Assembly: GCA_027382625.1 (NCBI GenBank)
Contig: JAJKFJ010022620.1
Location: 1 to 53,527, forward strand
Direction of reading: 5' to 3'
From: Tetmemena sp. SeJ-2015
Taxonomy: Eukaryota > Ciliophora > Spirotrichea > Sporadotrichida > Oxytrichidae
DNA length: 53,527 bases
In this document: one piece after another, positions 34,552 to 46,100 of the stretch
Numbering within the stretch: the stretch's first letter is position 1
How the letters are laid out: each line of letters starts with the position of its first letter
Made by a program: the position numbers and the translations under genes
The notes under the pieces: generated by a model
What the model was told of the DNA's origin: nothing
The model's database searches: none
The model's input: only the letters and a program-made list of their open reading frames with translations

Positions 34552-37500
34552 ATGAATCAAATCTGGGCGATAACCCTAGCTGAGAGCTTACTGCTGTTGC
34601 TGTACTGCATCTACCTAGTGCACTAGTATGCGGATAAGAACAGGACTTCTATATTTGTGAAGATTCTTACAGCCTTGGGCTGGTTCTTGGGCCTGACTGT
34701 TCTGATGCTGGTGCCCATGGATATCTACACTGTAAGTGCTCTCTCAGTTCTTACATGAAATTTAAATCAGTCTTTCCAGTTTTGTCTATAAATAAGTATG
34801 ATAGGTGAAAACGAACGACGGGAAGGTGGATGAGTTCTTAGTAATCTGCTGGTCAGCCAACTACTGGGCAGTGTTTGTGCTGAACTGGTTTATAGTTCCT
34901 TTCCTGATGGAATACCTGAGTGCGGCTGACTTCACAGTTAAAGAACGACTAATGAGGTCTCTGAGGAACAACGTGCCCATGCTGGCATTGTATGTGGTGC
35001 TATTCATTGTAGTTGTCATAATCCTGGCTGTCACTGAAAGTGGCAGAGAAGCTCTTAGAAAGTAAGTTACTGAATCTTGATGAATTTGAATTATAGTGAG
35101 GGTCTCGTGGGTTGTTTAATCGGATTGAGTTTGGTGTTTGGATTACTGAGTATTGTAATCCTACTTGGCTATGGGTTGGTGAAGATCCCCATCTCCTATC
35201 TCAGATTCTCCTCAAACACTAAGAAGCTGAAATACTACCAACAGAGAGCAGCAGAGCATGATATGAAGTACAAAATCAAACTTCAGAAAGTTAAAGACAT
35301 GGTCAATATCGCATACATGATCAAAGTCAAGCATGACCTAGAACCTAATAGAAAAGTCATCCTATTCACGAATTTAAATGAAAGAAAGTTTTCACAATGC
35401 TTTAAATTAATACTCTTTCTCATTTTTTAATTCAAATTATAATTGAGCATAATAAAGCAATATAAGATGTAAGTTTAACTATTACAAGCGATTTTTAAAC
35501 CCTCTATCTTTAGGTTGAATTATTCTCAAAGACGATGGAGGAGCAGAATAACATTCTATAGCATACGATCCTAAGACTAAATTGAAGTTACCCGCAGAGT
35601 TCAAAGGCTTATAGACTATGCTAGACTGTGAGACTCAGAAACAGATTCAGATACCACACAACTGACCTGCTCAGAGTGGCAAGTTTCAGAAGAGAAGCCA
35701 TTGACAAGGCCATCATAATGCAAGACATATAACTTAATAGTTTTAGAGAGGGCATCTCATTTTTTGTATTGGATAGTCAGTTGAGAGGAGATCGACAGAT
35801 AAAGTCAATGTACATCAAAGACAGAGCTAACAATTGCTGGGGCAAGTTTATCAATTTCACTTGTAAATTTAAGATGTTTTCACATTTGTAGACTACGTTT
35901 GGTTTGTTTACCTCAAGCCTTTTGGAATTAAATTTTATTATCTCGCATTATAATTAGAATGCTGCTTATGTCTTTGCTGTGCTTTTGTCTGAGTGCAGTC
36001 ATTTTATATGCAGAGGTCTCCAACTTCTTTGGCATTCAGAACAATATCATCTATAACATTATTCTTCAATTAATCACACATTAATCAATCTAATTAAGTT
36101 AATGAAGAACTTTTTTTTCATTAACTATTATATTTTTATTTCAAATTACATTTAAATTAGGAAAATTAGATTGAAGGAATAACTTTTTTACAGCTTGAAT
36201 AAATTTGATTTCTCCAAAAATTATGCCATTTTGTGATTTATTAGAACTATTTTTTTGGGACAATATTACAGCTCCTGAGATAGAAGCTTAAGCTTCAAGT
36301 TATTTCTTGTCTCATGTAAGATCAACTTGATTGCTAAAATTTATAGTTAGCGACTCTGATTCCGATGTGCTACTTGGTGGCTGCAACTAACTACGGTCTA
36401 TTTCAGTTGAAGGTGTTTAAACATCTATGGACTCCACAAGAACAAGTCCACTGACCCTCCTTGCCTCCTCTTCTCATCTCTTGTTCGTTATGAGACTAGC
36501 AGTCCCCATAAGCTACAACTTCCTTCAGTTAACACACATGGAGGAAGCAGCCATCTATGAAGTCATGGGGCCAGTGAGGTATGTCACATTCCTGGGTGAG
36601 GGTTTCAACAAATGGGTGTTCCCAGTATGCCTCGTGCTCATGGTAATCCTCACTGCCTTCAACATCTCTTATTTAAAATATGATGTGGATGAATAATCTA
36701 TGGAAGGATCTTGAACTGCATTGGCCTGAAGCAGTATGCGTTCGACACTGAATTCGCAGAAGAGAGAGCTGAGGAAGGTAAACTCATAATTGAGAGATAC
36801 AGAAACGAGAAGTACTTTGACTCAAACATGGACTAACGTAAGAGTGAGTCAACTAAAGTCAATGAATAGAACCACTCCCTCACCTCAGAGAAGTTATTAA
36901 ATTTGAAATGCTAAGTTGTCATTTAGAGCTAAGCTCAAGCTAATCGCCCTGAGGAAGAAGTCAAGTTCAATATCCTCAGATAGTTCAAACTTAGCTGATA
37001 AAAGCCAGCCTCTTATGCAGACATAAGACAGCATGAATCTGTCTGATAATGAAGCCAATGCTAAAAGCTCAAAGTAGAGAAATATTCACATTTTCCATTT
37101 TAAATGAGAAAGACGAATTCTAAAGGCAGACAACAGCCAAATCAGTCTAGAAATAAAAGTTCAGACAAAAGTTAGAAAGAAATATATATAATCATAATTC
37201 TTTCATTTTCTATTGAAGTGATAGTAATTCACAGGACTAAATTTAGAATGACCAGCAACAGTTTGACTTTGTGAACCTGAGAGAAGAAGCAAAGCAAGAT
37301 AATGATACTACATAAATCCAAACTGACTCTAAGAAGAATGACACTTTAGGAAGATTAAGCTTACTTTTCAAAAAGAAAGGTAAAAATAATAACAACTAGA
37401 CGAGCGACACCAGTGATAGGTATTTATAACATAATTTATATATAGTGACAATGCTTAAGGTAGAACTTAGAGCTTCAGATCTGACCGCTCTGCTTCTCTC

Positions 37501-37943
37501 ATTTTCCAGGAGGATTTATCAAAAGGTAATGACAGAAAGCAGTACTCATAAAAATATTAAATTCTCAAAGCAATCCTGGAAAATTTAAGAAGAATTACAA
37601 TATTTTAAAGCTAAAATATTTAGTCTAATAATTGGTGACATGATAAGTTAGTATTGATACTTATAATTATCTTATTACTCAGATGATAACGAAGTACACA
37701 TGAATAGAGGTAGAGATAGGATAAACAGTGGAGACAGTTAAAGTGGAAGTGACTATGAACTCAGCAGCAAGCACAGCTCTGGCACCTATCAGCTATCCTT
37801 CAAGCTAGATGACGAAGATGAAGATGAAAAACTCAGAAATAACATTGGAATCAAAGCCGTTTTCAATAGAGTGAATTTGATATCTTCTTATCTTCATTTC
37901 ATTTTTTGTCAGAGTGTTCAATAGAAAGAGAAATGATAAATGA
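34552..37943 (+). CDS. LMBR1-domain membrane protein, LMBRD2-like
   Basis: A multi-pass membrane protein of the LMBR1/LIMR family. Helices are visible from the start (ESLLLLLYCIYLVH, TALGWFLGLTVLMLVP), then NYWAVFVLNWFIVPFLMEYL, VPMLALYVVLFIVVVIILAV, GLVGCLIGLSLVFGLLSIVI, LLMSLLCFCLSAVILYAEV, LIPMCYLVAATNYGLFQLKV, YGLHKNKSTD, MRLAVPISYNFLQLTHM and VFPVCLVLMVILTAFNI. The GLHKNK...NFL-LTHM pattern is typical of LMBRD2. Introns lie at about 34733-34805 and 35060-35095 (GTAAGT...TAG). IESs lie at 36668 and 37871. Two one-base shifts near 36425 and 36480 are required. The tail is charged and low in complexity, ending NRKRNDK and TGA 37941-37943. Confidence 0.8.
36668..36699. other. IES in LMBRD2-like gene, pointer ATCT
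   Basis: ATCT occurs at 36664-36667 and 36696-36699. Removing 32 bp gives TAFNIYGRILNCIGLKQYAF in frame, matching the end of the LMBR1 core. The unexcised frame ends at a TGA. Confidence 0.85.
37871..37925. other. IES in LMBRD2-like gene, pointer TTCAATAGA
   Basis: The 9 bp pointer TTCAATAGA occurs at 37862-37870 and 37917-37925. Removal of 55 bp leads directly to KAVFNRKRNDK and the terminal TGA. Confidence 0.85.
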
Positions 37944-38218
37944 GCTCCTGAGTTCTCATATTCTCACCACTTAAAAACAAGATCCTCTTATAATTTCTTA
38001 TCCTATACTCTCAATCTATATCCTTGCTCTCAATGAGTAGAATAGATATGCGGTTGGGAAGATTGCGAAGTAGAGATATATAGCTAGTAAATAGAGGTGT
38101 TTAATAATTGCTAATATATATAAAGAAAGAGAAAATAAGAACGACAAAAGAGATATTGGAAGATTTTAGGCGAACCAAAAAGCGTGATATTTTGGCTTGT
38201 GCTGGTAGAGCATGCAGC

Positions 38219-38779
38219 TCAGTCGAGACCGGCGAGACCCTCCTTGTGCTTGTTCTTCTCCTTGGTGACTCTCTTCTTTCTCTCCAAGATAGCCTTTCTG
38301 TTCTTGTCAATCTTCAGGGCGGTGATCTGAAGGTTTGAGGAGTGGAATGGGATCTGAACCTGCTGACCTGTAGATAAATCAATGAGCAAATGCGCTTGGG
38401 GCGAAAGAGCTACTTACCGTTGGTCTTCTCCTTGGTGAGCTTTTCGACGTAGACAGCCCATTTCTTTCTATAGACGGTGAGAACCTTGCCCTCTCTGCCC
38501 TTGAAGGTACCTCTCATGACCTTGACGGTGTCTCCCTTGCGGACGGGGATGGAGCGCACATCGTACTTTGATTTCAAGTCCTTGCTTAAATGGCTGCTCA
38601 TGATCACTCTACGGACACTTGAAGGAGCGCTGAAGTCAAAACCCAAATACATACATATGTTTTATATGAGAGTGTATATATTAGTGAGTGAGCTTTTCTT
38701 GACTTTCTTCTCTGGCTGGAGACGGCTACAAGGGGGAATTAGCTTGGAGTAGGATTCGCTTACTTTGATGGGTCTTCAT
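38219..38779 (-). CDS. RPL26: Ribosomal protein uL24 (RPL26)
   Basis: A large-subunit ribosomal protein with a KOW domain. The start MKTHQT joins across an intron (GTAAGC...TGTAG, about 38727-38763) to [12 protein letters not shown], then across an IES to [18 protein letters not shown]. The core [50 protein letters not shown] is unmistakable. A second intron (about 38367-38417) precedes [18 protein letters not shown] and the basic tail KDKNR-type to KEGLAGLD and TGA at 38219-38221. Length and order agree with eukaryotic uL24. The clean TGA end and in-frame Gln codons make this the best anchor for the genetic code of the window. Confidence 0.95.
38637..38689. other. IES in RPL26, pointer ACT (minus strand)
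   Basis: AGT (ACT on the coding strand) occurs at 38634-38636 and 38687-38689. Removing 53 bp yields [12 protein letters not shown], the conserved family sequence. Without removal the frame reads unrelated residues. Confidence 0.8.
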
Positions 38780-38789
38780 CTTAAATAAT

Positions 38790-39270
38790 AGTTAATAATA
38801 ATAGAGTTATCCATTTCCAATATATTATAACCCAAATTCATAACAAAATAGGAGTAAATTAAAAATATGCATTAAAACATACAATTTTTACTTTAGAATC
38901 AAAGAATCATATAAAAGCGGAATGAATCTTATAATAAAGATAAAAAATTTTAATGAAATGAAATTTAACTAAAAACGAATATTTTGTATTTAAAAAAGCA
39001 AAGAAGGTATGTTTAGCCAATTATTTAATCTTTGAAAAACAAAAATCTACAAACTTCATCCCAAATGGCATAATTACTTTTTAAAAATTTTCTAAGAATC
39101 TTAAGAATTTTCTATAATAAATAATCACTTAAATAAATTTCCACTTTTTCTCTGGGGTAGCCACATGAGTTAAATTGTTATCTTAATTAATTAATTATGT
39201 ACTTATACTACTTCAAATTATAATGCACTCTCTAATAAATCTCATTTTAATCGCAAAATGAGCTCAAGAG
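38790..39270. other. AT-rich spacer
   Basis: Long A and T runs without any protein-like frame separate the start of RPL26 from the 3' end of the next minus-strand gene. Confidence 0.6.
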
Positions 39271-39273
39271 AAT

Positions 39274-41251
39274 TCATAACCTCATCTCAAAGATATCGAG
39301 CTTGCATTTATTGAGGTCTCTCTTAATGATATAGAACTTGAAAGGAGGAGTTTCATTCTGTGGATTCAAAGTGAGGTTCTCACATATGATTTAAGGAGTT
39401 TCTTAAATAAGAAAGACGGCCTTAGCGTAAAGCTAAAGACAATCCATTCATAGTAGAAGAAGCTAGTATAGCTTCGTTATAAGTGCTTGTTTGAAGTCAA
39501 GGTTTCTCGCTCTCACTTTCATCTTAAGATCAAAGTGAAAACTGAGTTTGATATGCGATATTTACAAGGAAAATTCTAATTAGGATTCCCAAGGCCCAAT
39601 CGTAATTTAAAAGAAAGAAGTTGAGTATATTTAAGATGCAAGTAATTACACCGACCTTGGAATGTGTATAAATAAGCTGATTGAAGGGTCAAATGTGACT
39701 CTTCAATCTTAAAGCGATATCTTTTTGAGATATCTCACGAAAGATATAGGACTCAATTCATGGATGGAGGTAGCATAGATTCATTGATTCTATGACTGAG
39801 GATGCCAATCTAAATTTTTAAAGCACTTACTTATTATATGCTATTTATAATTTGTTAATACCTCCTCATCTCTAATTCATATGCTCAGAGTTAGAGCTAT
39901 GTTTGAAAGACTAAGGAGCTTCTAATTGCTACAGCCTTTACTTAATGCCAAAATCAGCCTTCACCTAATGCTATTTAAGCTACTGGACAAGATTCTTGTG
40001 GGGCGAAAGAGAAATGTCTTCATAAACTTGCTTCTAAGTTAGATGCTTTCCTCTTCTTCTGGACTTTCTCTCCTCAAAGTGCTTAGTCAATTCCAAATTG
40101 AAGAATTGAAATTATGAAATAAGCATTAAGCATATTGCGTGGCTCATTTTCGATAGTTTAGAACTTCTTGGCTGGTGTAAAATACAGAGGAGATAGATTA
40201 GAGCAGCAGTCCTTTTAATCAGATGTAGCTTTCTTCAAGGCAATATGAAGAGATGAAACATCTTGATAGAGACCTCTTTCTCTTTTCTTGGTTCTTGATT
40301 AGCTGTAATTGAATAAGTTCCCTGAAGAGTATTAGCTCTGTTCGAGGGGATTAGGCTCTTTGAGTGAGGCTAGACGAAGCCTCTAGCCTTGAAGACTTTA
40401 GTTGCTCTTTTGTTATAGCAGGTTAAGAAAGATGAGTCCATTTCTCATGCTATTCTGAGAAGATGAAAGTTAGGAGGAGCTTGAATTTTCATTTGAGAAA
40501 ACTGTACTTCGAAGTCATTCTACTGCTTCTGAGGTTTAAAAATCTTATAGAAATTGAGCAGAATTCACTTTAAAGCTATGTCAAATTCAATATATGTTAA
40601 TCTATAGTTTGAGCAGGTAAAAATGCAGATGAAGAGGATTATAGACGTGGTAGTACTACAGTGACGTCTTGCTTAACCTCTTCTTACATTTCATTATCAA
40701 TGATTGAGAATGCCTAAGTTTCAAGCAGTGAAAGCTGATTTTGAGGAAAGTTTTCAGAGACTCTCGTAGAGAAAATTTCATTGCCCTCGTTCTCATCAAG
40801 TAGTTGGACTTACTCTCCTCTGTACGCTTCATATTCTTAGTGTTTATCCTATAGCAGAAACGTTAAGAACTTAATTTATTGAGAAGAGGGAAGTAAATCC
40901 TTAACTTACTTCTCTTCGAAAAGTTGACGAATCTTGCTGTAACTTAGGAGTGAATTCCGCAGCAGAATTAAATTGTGATAGTTGTGGATTCTTAGGTTTA
41001 GTTAAGAGTGAAATCTGACTAGAGACATGTGGACTTGATGGTAGATGCTCCTCGTTTGCAAAATCTATCATGTACTGACTAGATTTTCTTGTCAAATGCA
41101 TGGATAGCTCTGATTCAAGATGGTCCTAGAAGTTCTGTAACTCTCACTTAGATTCCTCACACGAATTAAAGGGATTTCGGCAGTCAGTATTTTCTTATTA
41201 AAAATAGCATAGAGTACAGATAGAGTTTTTAGCTTATTTTTCTTATTTCAT
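39274..41251 (-). CDS. Unidentified Ser/Gln/charged-rich protein
   Basis: ATG at 41251 reads MKQEKQAKNSICTLCYFQQE and NPFNSCEESK. After a frame change near 41150 follow ELQNFQDHLESELSMHL and KSSQYMIDFANEEHLPS. A GTAAGT...AAG gap near 40865-40900 joins RREF to LTFLLQDKHQEYEAYRG and EEVKQDVTVVLPRL. Further blocks are FEVQFSQMKIQAPPNF, KKRERGLYQDVSSLHIAL, LTKHFEERKSRRRGK, YEDISLSPHKNLVQQLKQ, YIFREISQKDIALRLK and the last block YAKAVFLIQETPQIICENL ending DLNKCKLDIFEMRL and TGA 39274-39276. Family not recognised. Several IESs or introns are unresolved. Confidence 0.5.
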
Positions 41252-41277
41252 GAATCCACCTAAAAGGAAAGATTAAG

Positions 41278-41939
41278 ATGCAAGACTCTTTCATGGGAGA
41301 TCATTCTTAAAAAATGAAGTCAGATCCTAGCAGACATGAAGGAAACCTCAGCTATGAGTCTAACAAAGTAAGTAGGCCTTACAACAGGAGGCTCATAAAG
41401 AAGAAACCAAGATGGCGGATAAATTTAGAGTTCGAAACTTACTTGACGAGAGTGAAGAGTTTGAGCTTTATAATTAATCAATAATGATTATAATAGCAAC
41501 TCAAGAACTCATCGCATCTCTCAAAATAAGATCCATAGCATCTCAAGTAGGATCATCTTGGAGAGGCGAAGAGTTGCTAAGCATTACATCTTGATCTAGA
41601 CTTTAATAATTGTTGAAATTAGAGAGACAAATCGATAAAATAAGAGCCGTAAATGCTCGACTCAAAATTTTGGATGAGAGTTGGAATATTTCCGCAAGCT
41701 ACTAAAAGCCAACTGATCAAAATTTTCGAAGAGATTTTAATACCCGATCTAAACTCTTACTAATGCGGGTATCAGTATACTACTCTCTTCTCTTATAATA
41801 ACAATTTCTATTTTTAAAGGAAGATAATTTTTAATTATTCATTCTTAAGAGAGATTAGATTAAATTCTATTGGACAGCAACAGAGAAAGTTTAAACTCTT
41901 GCCAATCAAATAAAATTTATCTGCAGACTGCTTTTCTGA
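41278..41939 (+). CDS. Unidentified small basic protein
   Basis: From ATG 41278 the frame reads MQDSFMGDHSQKMKSDPSRH and KVSRPYNRRLIKKKPR. After frame changes it continues SNSRTHRISQNKIHSISSRI and KIRAVNARLKILDESWN. The final frame stays open through an AT-rich stretch to TGA 41937-41939. It is divergent from the gene starting at 41251, with start codons under 30 bp apart. An alternative ATG at 41250 overlaps the opposite start codon and cannot be used together with it. No domain recognised. Confidence 0.35.
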
Positions 41940-42148
41940 TTAGACTCTGCCCTCAAATAAATTAAATCTCTTTTATTTTAATTAAAATTAACTACCATCA
42001 CTTTCCGTTGGAATTATACCTCTCATTAGGAAAACAGTATTTATGTGTAATTACTTAATTAAGAAATAATAATCTTATTAAATCTTCTTATTGCTTATGA
42101 GTACAATTCTTATTTAGGGGATTAGACTTTGATTAAAGGGATTGATAA

Positions 42149-43005
42149 TCAGCGATTCTTCTTTGATTCAGATGTTTCTTAGCCTTCACCCTATTCTTGC
42201 ACATTAATGGTGGCTTGGCTTTTTTCATTTTAATCCTCATCGTTTTATTGCTAAATATTTGCGCCTTCCCTATTTTCACCTTCACTCTCGTCATCATCAT
42301 CCTCCTCATCTTCATCTTCTTCATCTATATCATCTAAGTCTTGCCCATTTTCCTCTCTCTGCTTCCTTTATAGCTCTTCTAACTCTTCCTCATCCTTCTT
42401 ATTGTTGTATTACCTCAGGAAGTAAACTAATACTCCTAGCACAACTACAAACCATACCTCTTGCAGAGTGGCTATTATATTCTTCAGCCCAAACATCTCA
42501 CTCACTATGTTATCTTCGAAAATCTCACCCTCCTTCTATTAGAAGTCGTTGCTAATAAATACACTACTGCAATACTATAATTATTATTGAGGCTGTTAAG
42601 CGATGTGTAAATAGTATAGGCTAGGAAAGATAGTCCACCAATCCACTTTATCTTCCTGAATATCTGGCTAAAATTCTCTTTGTTATCGTCTATGCTTTGA
42701 GCAGTTTGCAGCTCTTTCAACTTTCTCATAGCTTGTCTGAGCCTTCTCTCCTCGTCCTTTTCCCTTCTAACTCTCTCCAGCTCCTCTCTTTCCTATTCCT
42801 CTTGCTGCCTCTTAAGTTAGTCTATTTACTTTGCTGCTGATGCGTACGGGTCAAGTGGGTGATAGCCATCTTCATCCAACTGAAGTTCCTCTTTCTCTTC
42901 TTGCTCTCTCAATTCCATCAGCACTTGCTTCGCAATCTCAATTGCCTTCTAGTCCACAACTTTGCTTTTGCTTGCTACTTTGGTTTAATCACTGCTTTCT
43001 TCCAT
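42149..43005 (-). CDS. Two-helix membrane protein with coiled-coil start and acidic tail
   Basis: ATG at 43005 gives MEESSDQTKVASKSKVVDQK, then a charged helix (KQIDQLKRQQEEQEREELER, VRREKDEERRLRQAM; about 42725-42850). A first hydrophobic helix follows (IKWIGGLSFLAYTIYTSLNS). Across the IES at 42554 the frame continues NDFQQKEGEIFEDNIVSEM and a second helix (VWFVVVLGVLVYFLRQY). A strongly acidic tail (DLDDIDEEDEDEEDDDD) precedes a Gln/Glu-rich end at TGA 42149-42151. It is about 270 residues after IES removal. The layout fits an organelle or ER membrane protein, but I do not recognise the family. Confidence 0.7.
42554..42594. other. IES, pointer AGC (minus strand)
   Basis: GCT (AGC on the coding strand) occurs at 42551-42553 and 42592-42594. 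Excising 41 bp gives YTSLNSNDFQQKEG in frame and links the two membrane helices. Confidence 0.65.
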
Positions 43006-43132
43006 CTCTACTTTCACCTTACAAAAATTTAATTTCTTATTCAAGTTCACACGTGCTAGAATTAACACCAACAGTGATTAAATTGAGGAGTGAAAGAGTA
43101 ATTTGAATAAATTGTGAGAATTTGAAACAGAA

Positions 43133-46100
43133 ATGGGCTGCACCAGTTCACATCTAAACGTAGAAGCTGTAAGTATTAATACTCTGTATCTTACAAATGT
43201 TTACAGACTACTGCTGTAAGAGAAGGAAACTAGGATGGAGATGCAAGTTAACCATTCATTAAAAATGCACAGAAAGATGCTAAGAACAAGAAAGTTAATA
43301 GTTAGGGTCCTACTGATTCTAAAGACCCAAAGAAAAAGCGATCTTTATTTCCAAGGTAAATCTTCATATAGTCTTGAGTTGTTCATCAAATATCTAATGG
43401 TCAAATATATTAGGAAAAAGAAGAAGGCTATAAATGGATTTGTGGATCCCTCACTTGAGATGGAAATGAAGTCAAATCAACTAAAGTCTGAATATGTTAA
43501 GGAGAACGCAAAAGATAAGAGAGACAATCAATAAGTGGGAAAAGAACTCAATCTAGATTCAGAGGTACAAGATATATTCGAAGTTGCTGAGGTTGGCCAT
43601 GGAGACGAGTCTATGGCATGCCAACTATTTACTTAGGCTGAATATTATTTACTTATTTAACCATGGAAGGGTGCAATAGCTACAAATTAATCTTAATCTT
43701 TTATCTCTTTAAACTTTAGCTAAGCCTTTAAATGCACCTGCAGAAAATCCTACTGCTCCTGATGTCTCCTACAAAATAGATTTCGTCTATGGCTACAAAA
43801 ATGAAGAGACAAGACAAAATCTATTTTATAACCACAGAAGAAAGCCAGTTTATATGACAGCAGCTATGGGAGTAATTTTCAACCCCAAGGATAGCTTTTA
43901 TAATAACTAGTTTTCAAATTTTGTAGATAGAACTCAACTGATATTCGGAGGCAAAGAGACAACAAACATGATAAGAAAATAAAACGATAACTCACTCGAT
44001 TCCCACACTGATGATATCATGTGCCTCTGTATGGATTAGTCTAAGCAATTAGTGGCCACTGGGCAAGTAGGCCATCAACCTATCATTTTTGTTTGGGAGT
44101 CTAACTCTGCTAAATTATTTATGTGTTTACTTCATTTTAAAGTAAGAGGGTAATATAAGTTGCCTAAGAATACAAGATCCGTAACAGCCATCGCCTTCAA
44201 TCAAATATTTTCATTATAACTTTTAGGAATAGAAATTATCATACTGGCGACTACTTAGCAACTGCAGATTTCTCCAATGACCATAATGTATATGTGCACA
44301 AATGGCAAGATGGCACTTTGCTGTGGACAAAGACAACTGGAGGAAATAAAATATTCATGATAGAGTGGAGTCTCTGTGATGATCGATTCATATCGATAGG
44401 GCCTAAGACTATTACCTTTTGGGATATTAAAGGAGCCAAGAAGCAAGGCAGTTTCGGTAGCAACGCTTATAATTTTTATTTCAAGTATAGATAAATCAAT
44501 TTTAGGTAAATATTTTAACAATAAATAACTAACTTGCTGTGTGCTTCTTCAAATGATAAGGGTTAATTTTTCACAGGAGGATAGAATGGATATATCTACA
44601 AATGGGGGCACGGATCTGTAATTGAAGGAAAATCTATTCATAAAGGAATCGTCCATTTAGTATATAATACAAAATTTAAGATATATTAGATCTGATAATT
44701 ATTAGAGAACAGAATTAATTTCAAATTTGAATTTCATTGATTGCGTTAGGTATGTGAAAGAGCCAAATGATAGCAAAGATAGCAAAAATGATAGCAATGA
44801 TAAAAGCAATCAAATTCTGGTATCTGGAGCAGCCGATCAAACTATACAGTTCCTGAATCCCTAAACCATGGAGTCTCTTCTGACAATAAACATGGAAGCC
44901 ATCCCTCGCAGTTTAGACATCGACAAGTATCTCTTGATAGGTCTGAGCAATCAATTTACTAAAATACATCAAACTCCAAGATATAGCTAGCAATTATTTG
45001 ATGAATGGTTCTATTGTGGAGTATGATGTATCAACTAGCAAAAGAGAGACCATTATGCACTCTCATCATGAAGGAGAAGTCTGGGGACTAGCAGCTGTTC
45101 ACTAATCAATTCCTTATTATAATATAATTGACTTTATCTTTATGATTGAAGGTCAAGGCTTGTTTTTCACAAGTGGAGACGACAACAAGATCTTCTTATT
45201 TGATGTGGTGAAGAAGAAAAAGATCCAACAAGGAGAAGTTAATCTAAATCCAGGTGATCATGTAGAATACGACGAAGTTAACAACGAAGAGAGAAAGTAA
45301 TTAGTCGCCAAGGCAAAGCCAGGATAAATATTAAAATATTTTAGGAGCTTAGAGCACCAAAAAATTGGTATGTAGAGCATCTACTACTTCCAAAGAGCCA
45401 CCTGAAAATTAATCAAGAGCTTTGGCTTATAACTAAAAACTGAAGCACTTAGCAGTTGCAGATAATTTGGGAAATGTGAGTATTAGACAAGTTCAATTTG
45501 TGGAAAGAGCAAATCTAGATTAAGTCATCTTCACACTAATGCTTAGAATAAGGTATGGTTTGATTTATTCTAACAGATCCCAAAGAGTGGATCGAGTGCA
45601 TGCTTTACAATCCCACGGAGACTAAACTGGCAGTAGGAAGCCATGATAACCTAATTTACATATATGATGTGCAAAGAAACTACAAACTCGTGAACAAGTT
45701 AGTGGGACACAGTTCTTTCATCACTGCCATTGATTGGAGTATAGACACTAACCCTCAGTACATTAGGTCCAACTGCGGAGCTTACGAACTGCTATTTTTC
45801 AATGCTGATACTGGAAAGTAAGACAAGAGTGGAGCATCTAATAAACTTTTCTATTTTAAATTTTAATAAAAAACTTAATTATAAAAAGGTTAAATTATTT
45901 CTCAGACAAAAGTTATCTTAAGTTAATAATAATTAACAAGAAGTTATAAATTTCAAGCATTCAAGAAGGATTTCAGAAGATAAAGGGTTAAGATAGAATA
46001 ATTAATCATAGAACAGTTTTAAACATTTCCAATGCACAGGAAGGCGCTTTCCCCATAGCTCTTACAACTAATTATCCTGCTGAGGTTCAGAACTTTGGCG

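Noticed and set aside
41250..41252. Plus-strand ATG at 41250 as start of the small basic protein
   Set aside because: It overlaps the start codon of the opposite gene at 41251, and its frame soon ends at TGA. The ATG at 41278 was preferred, with low confidence.
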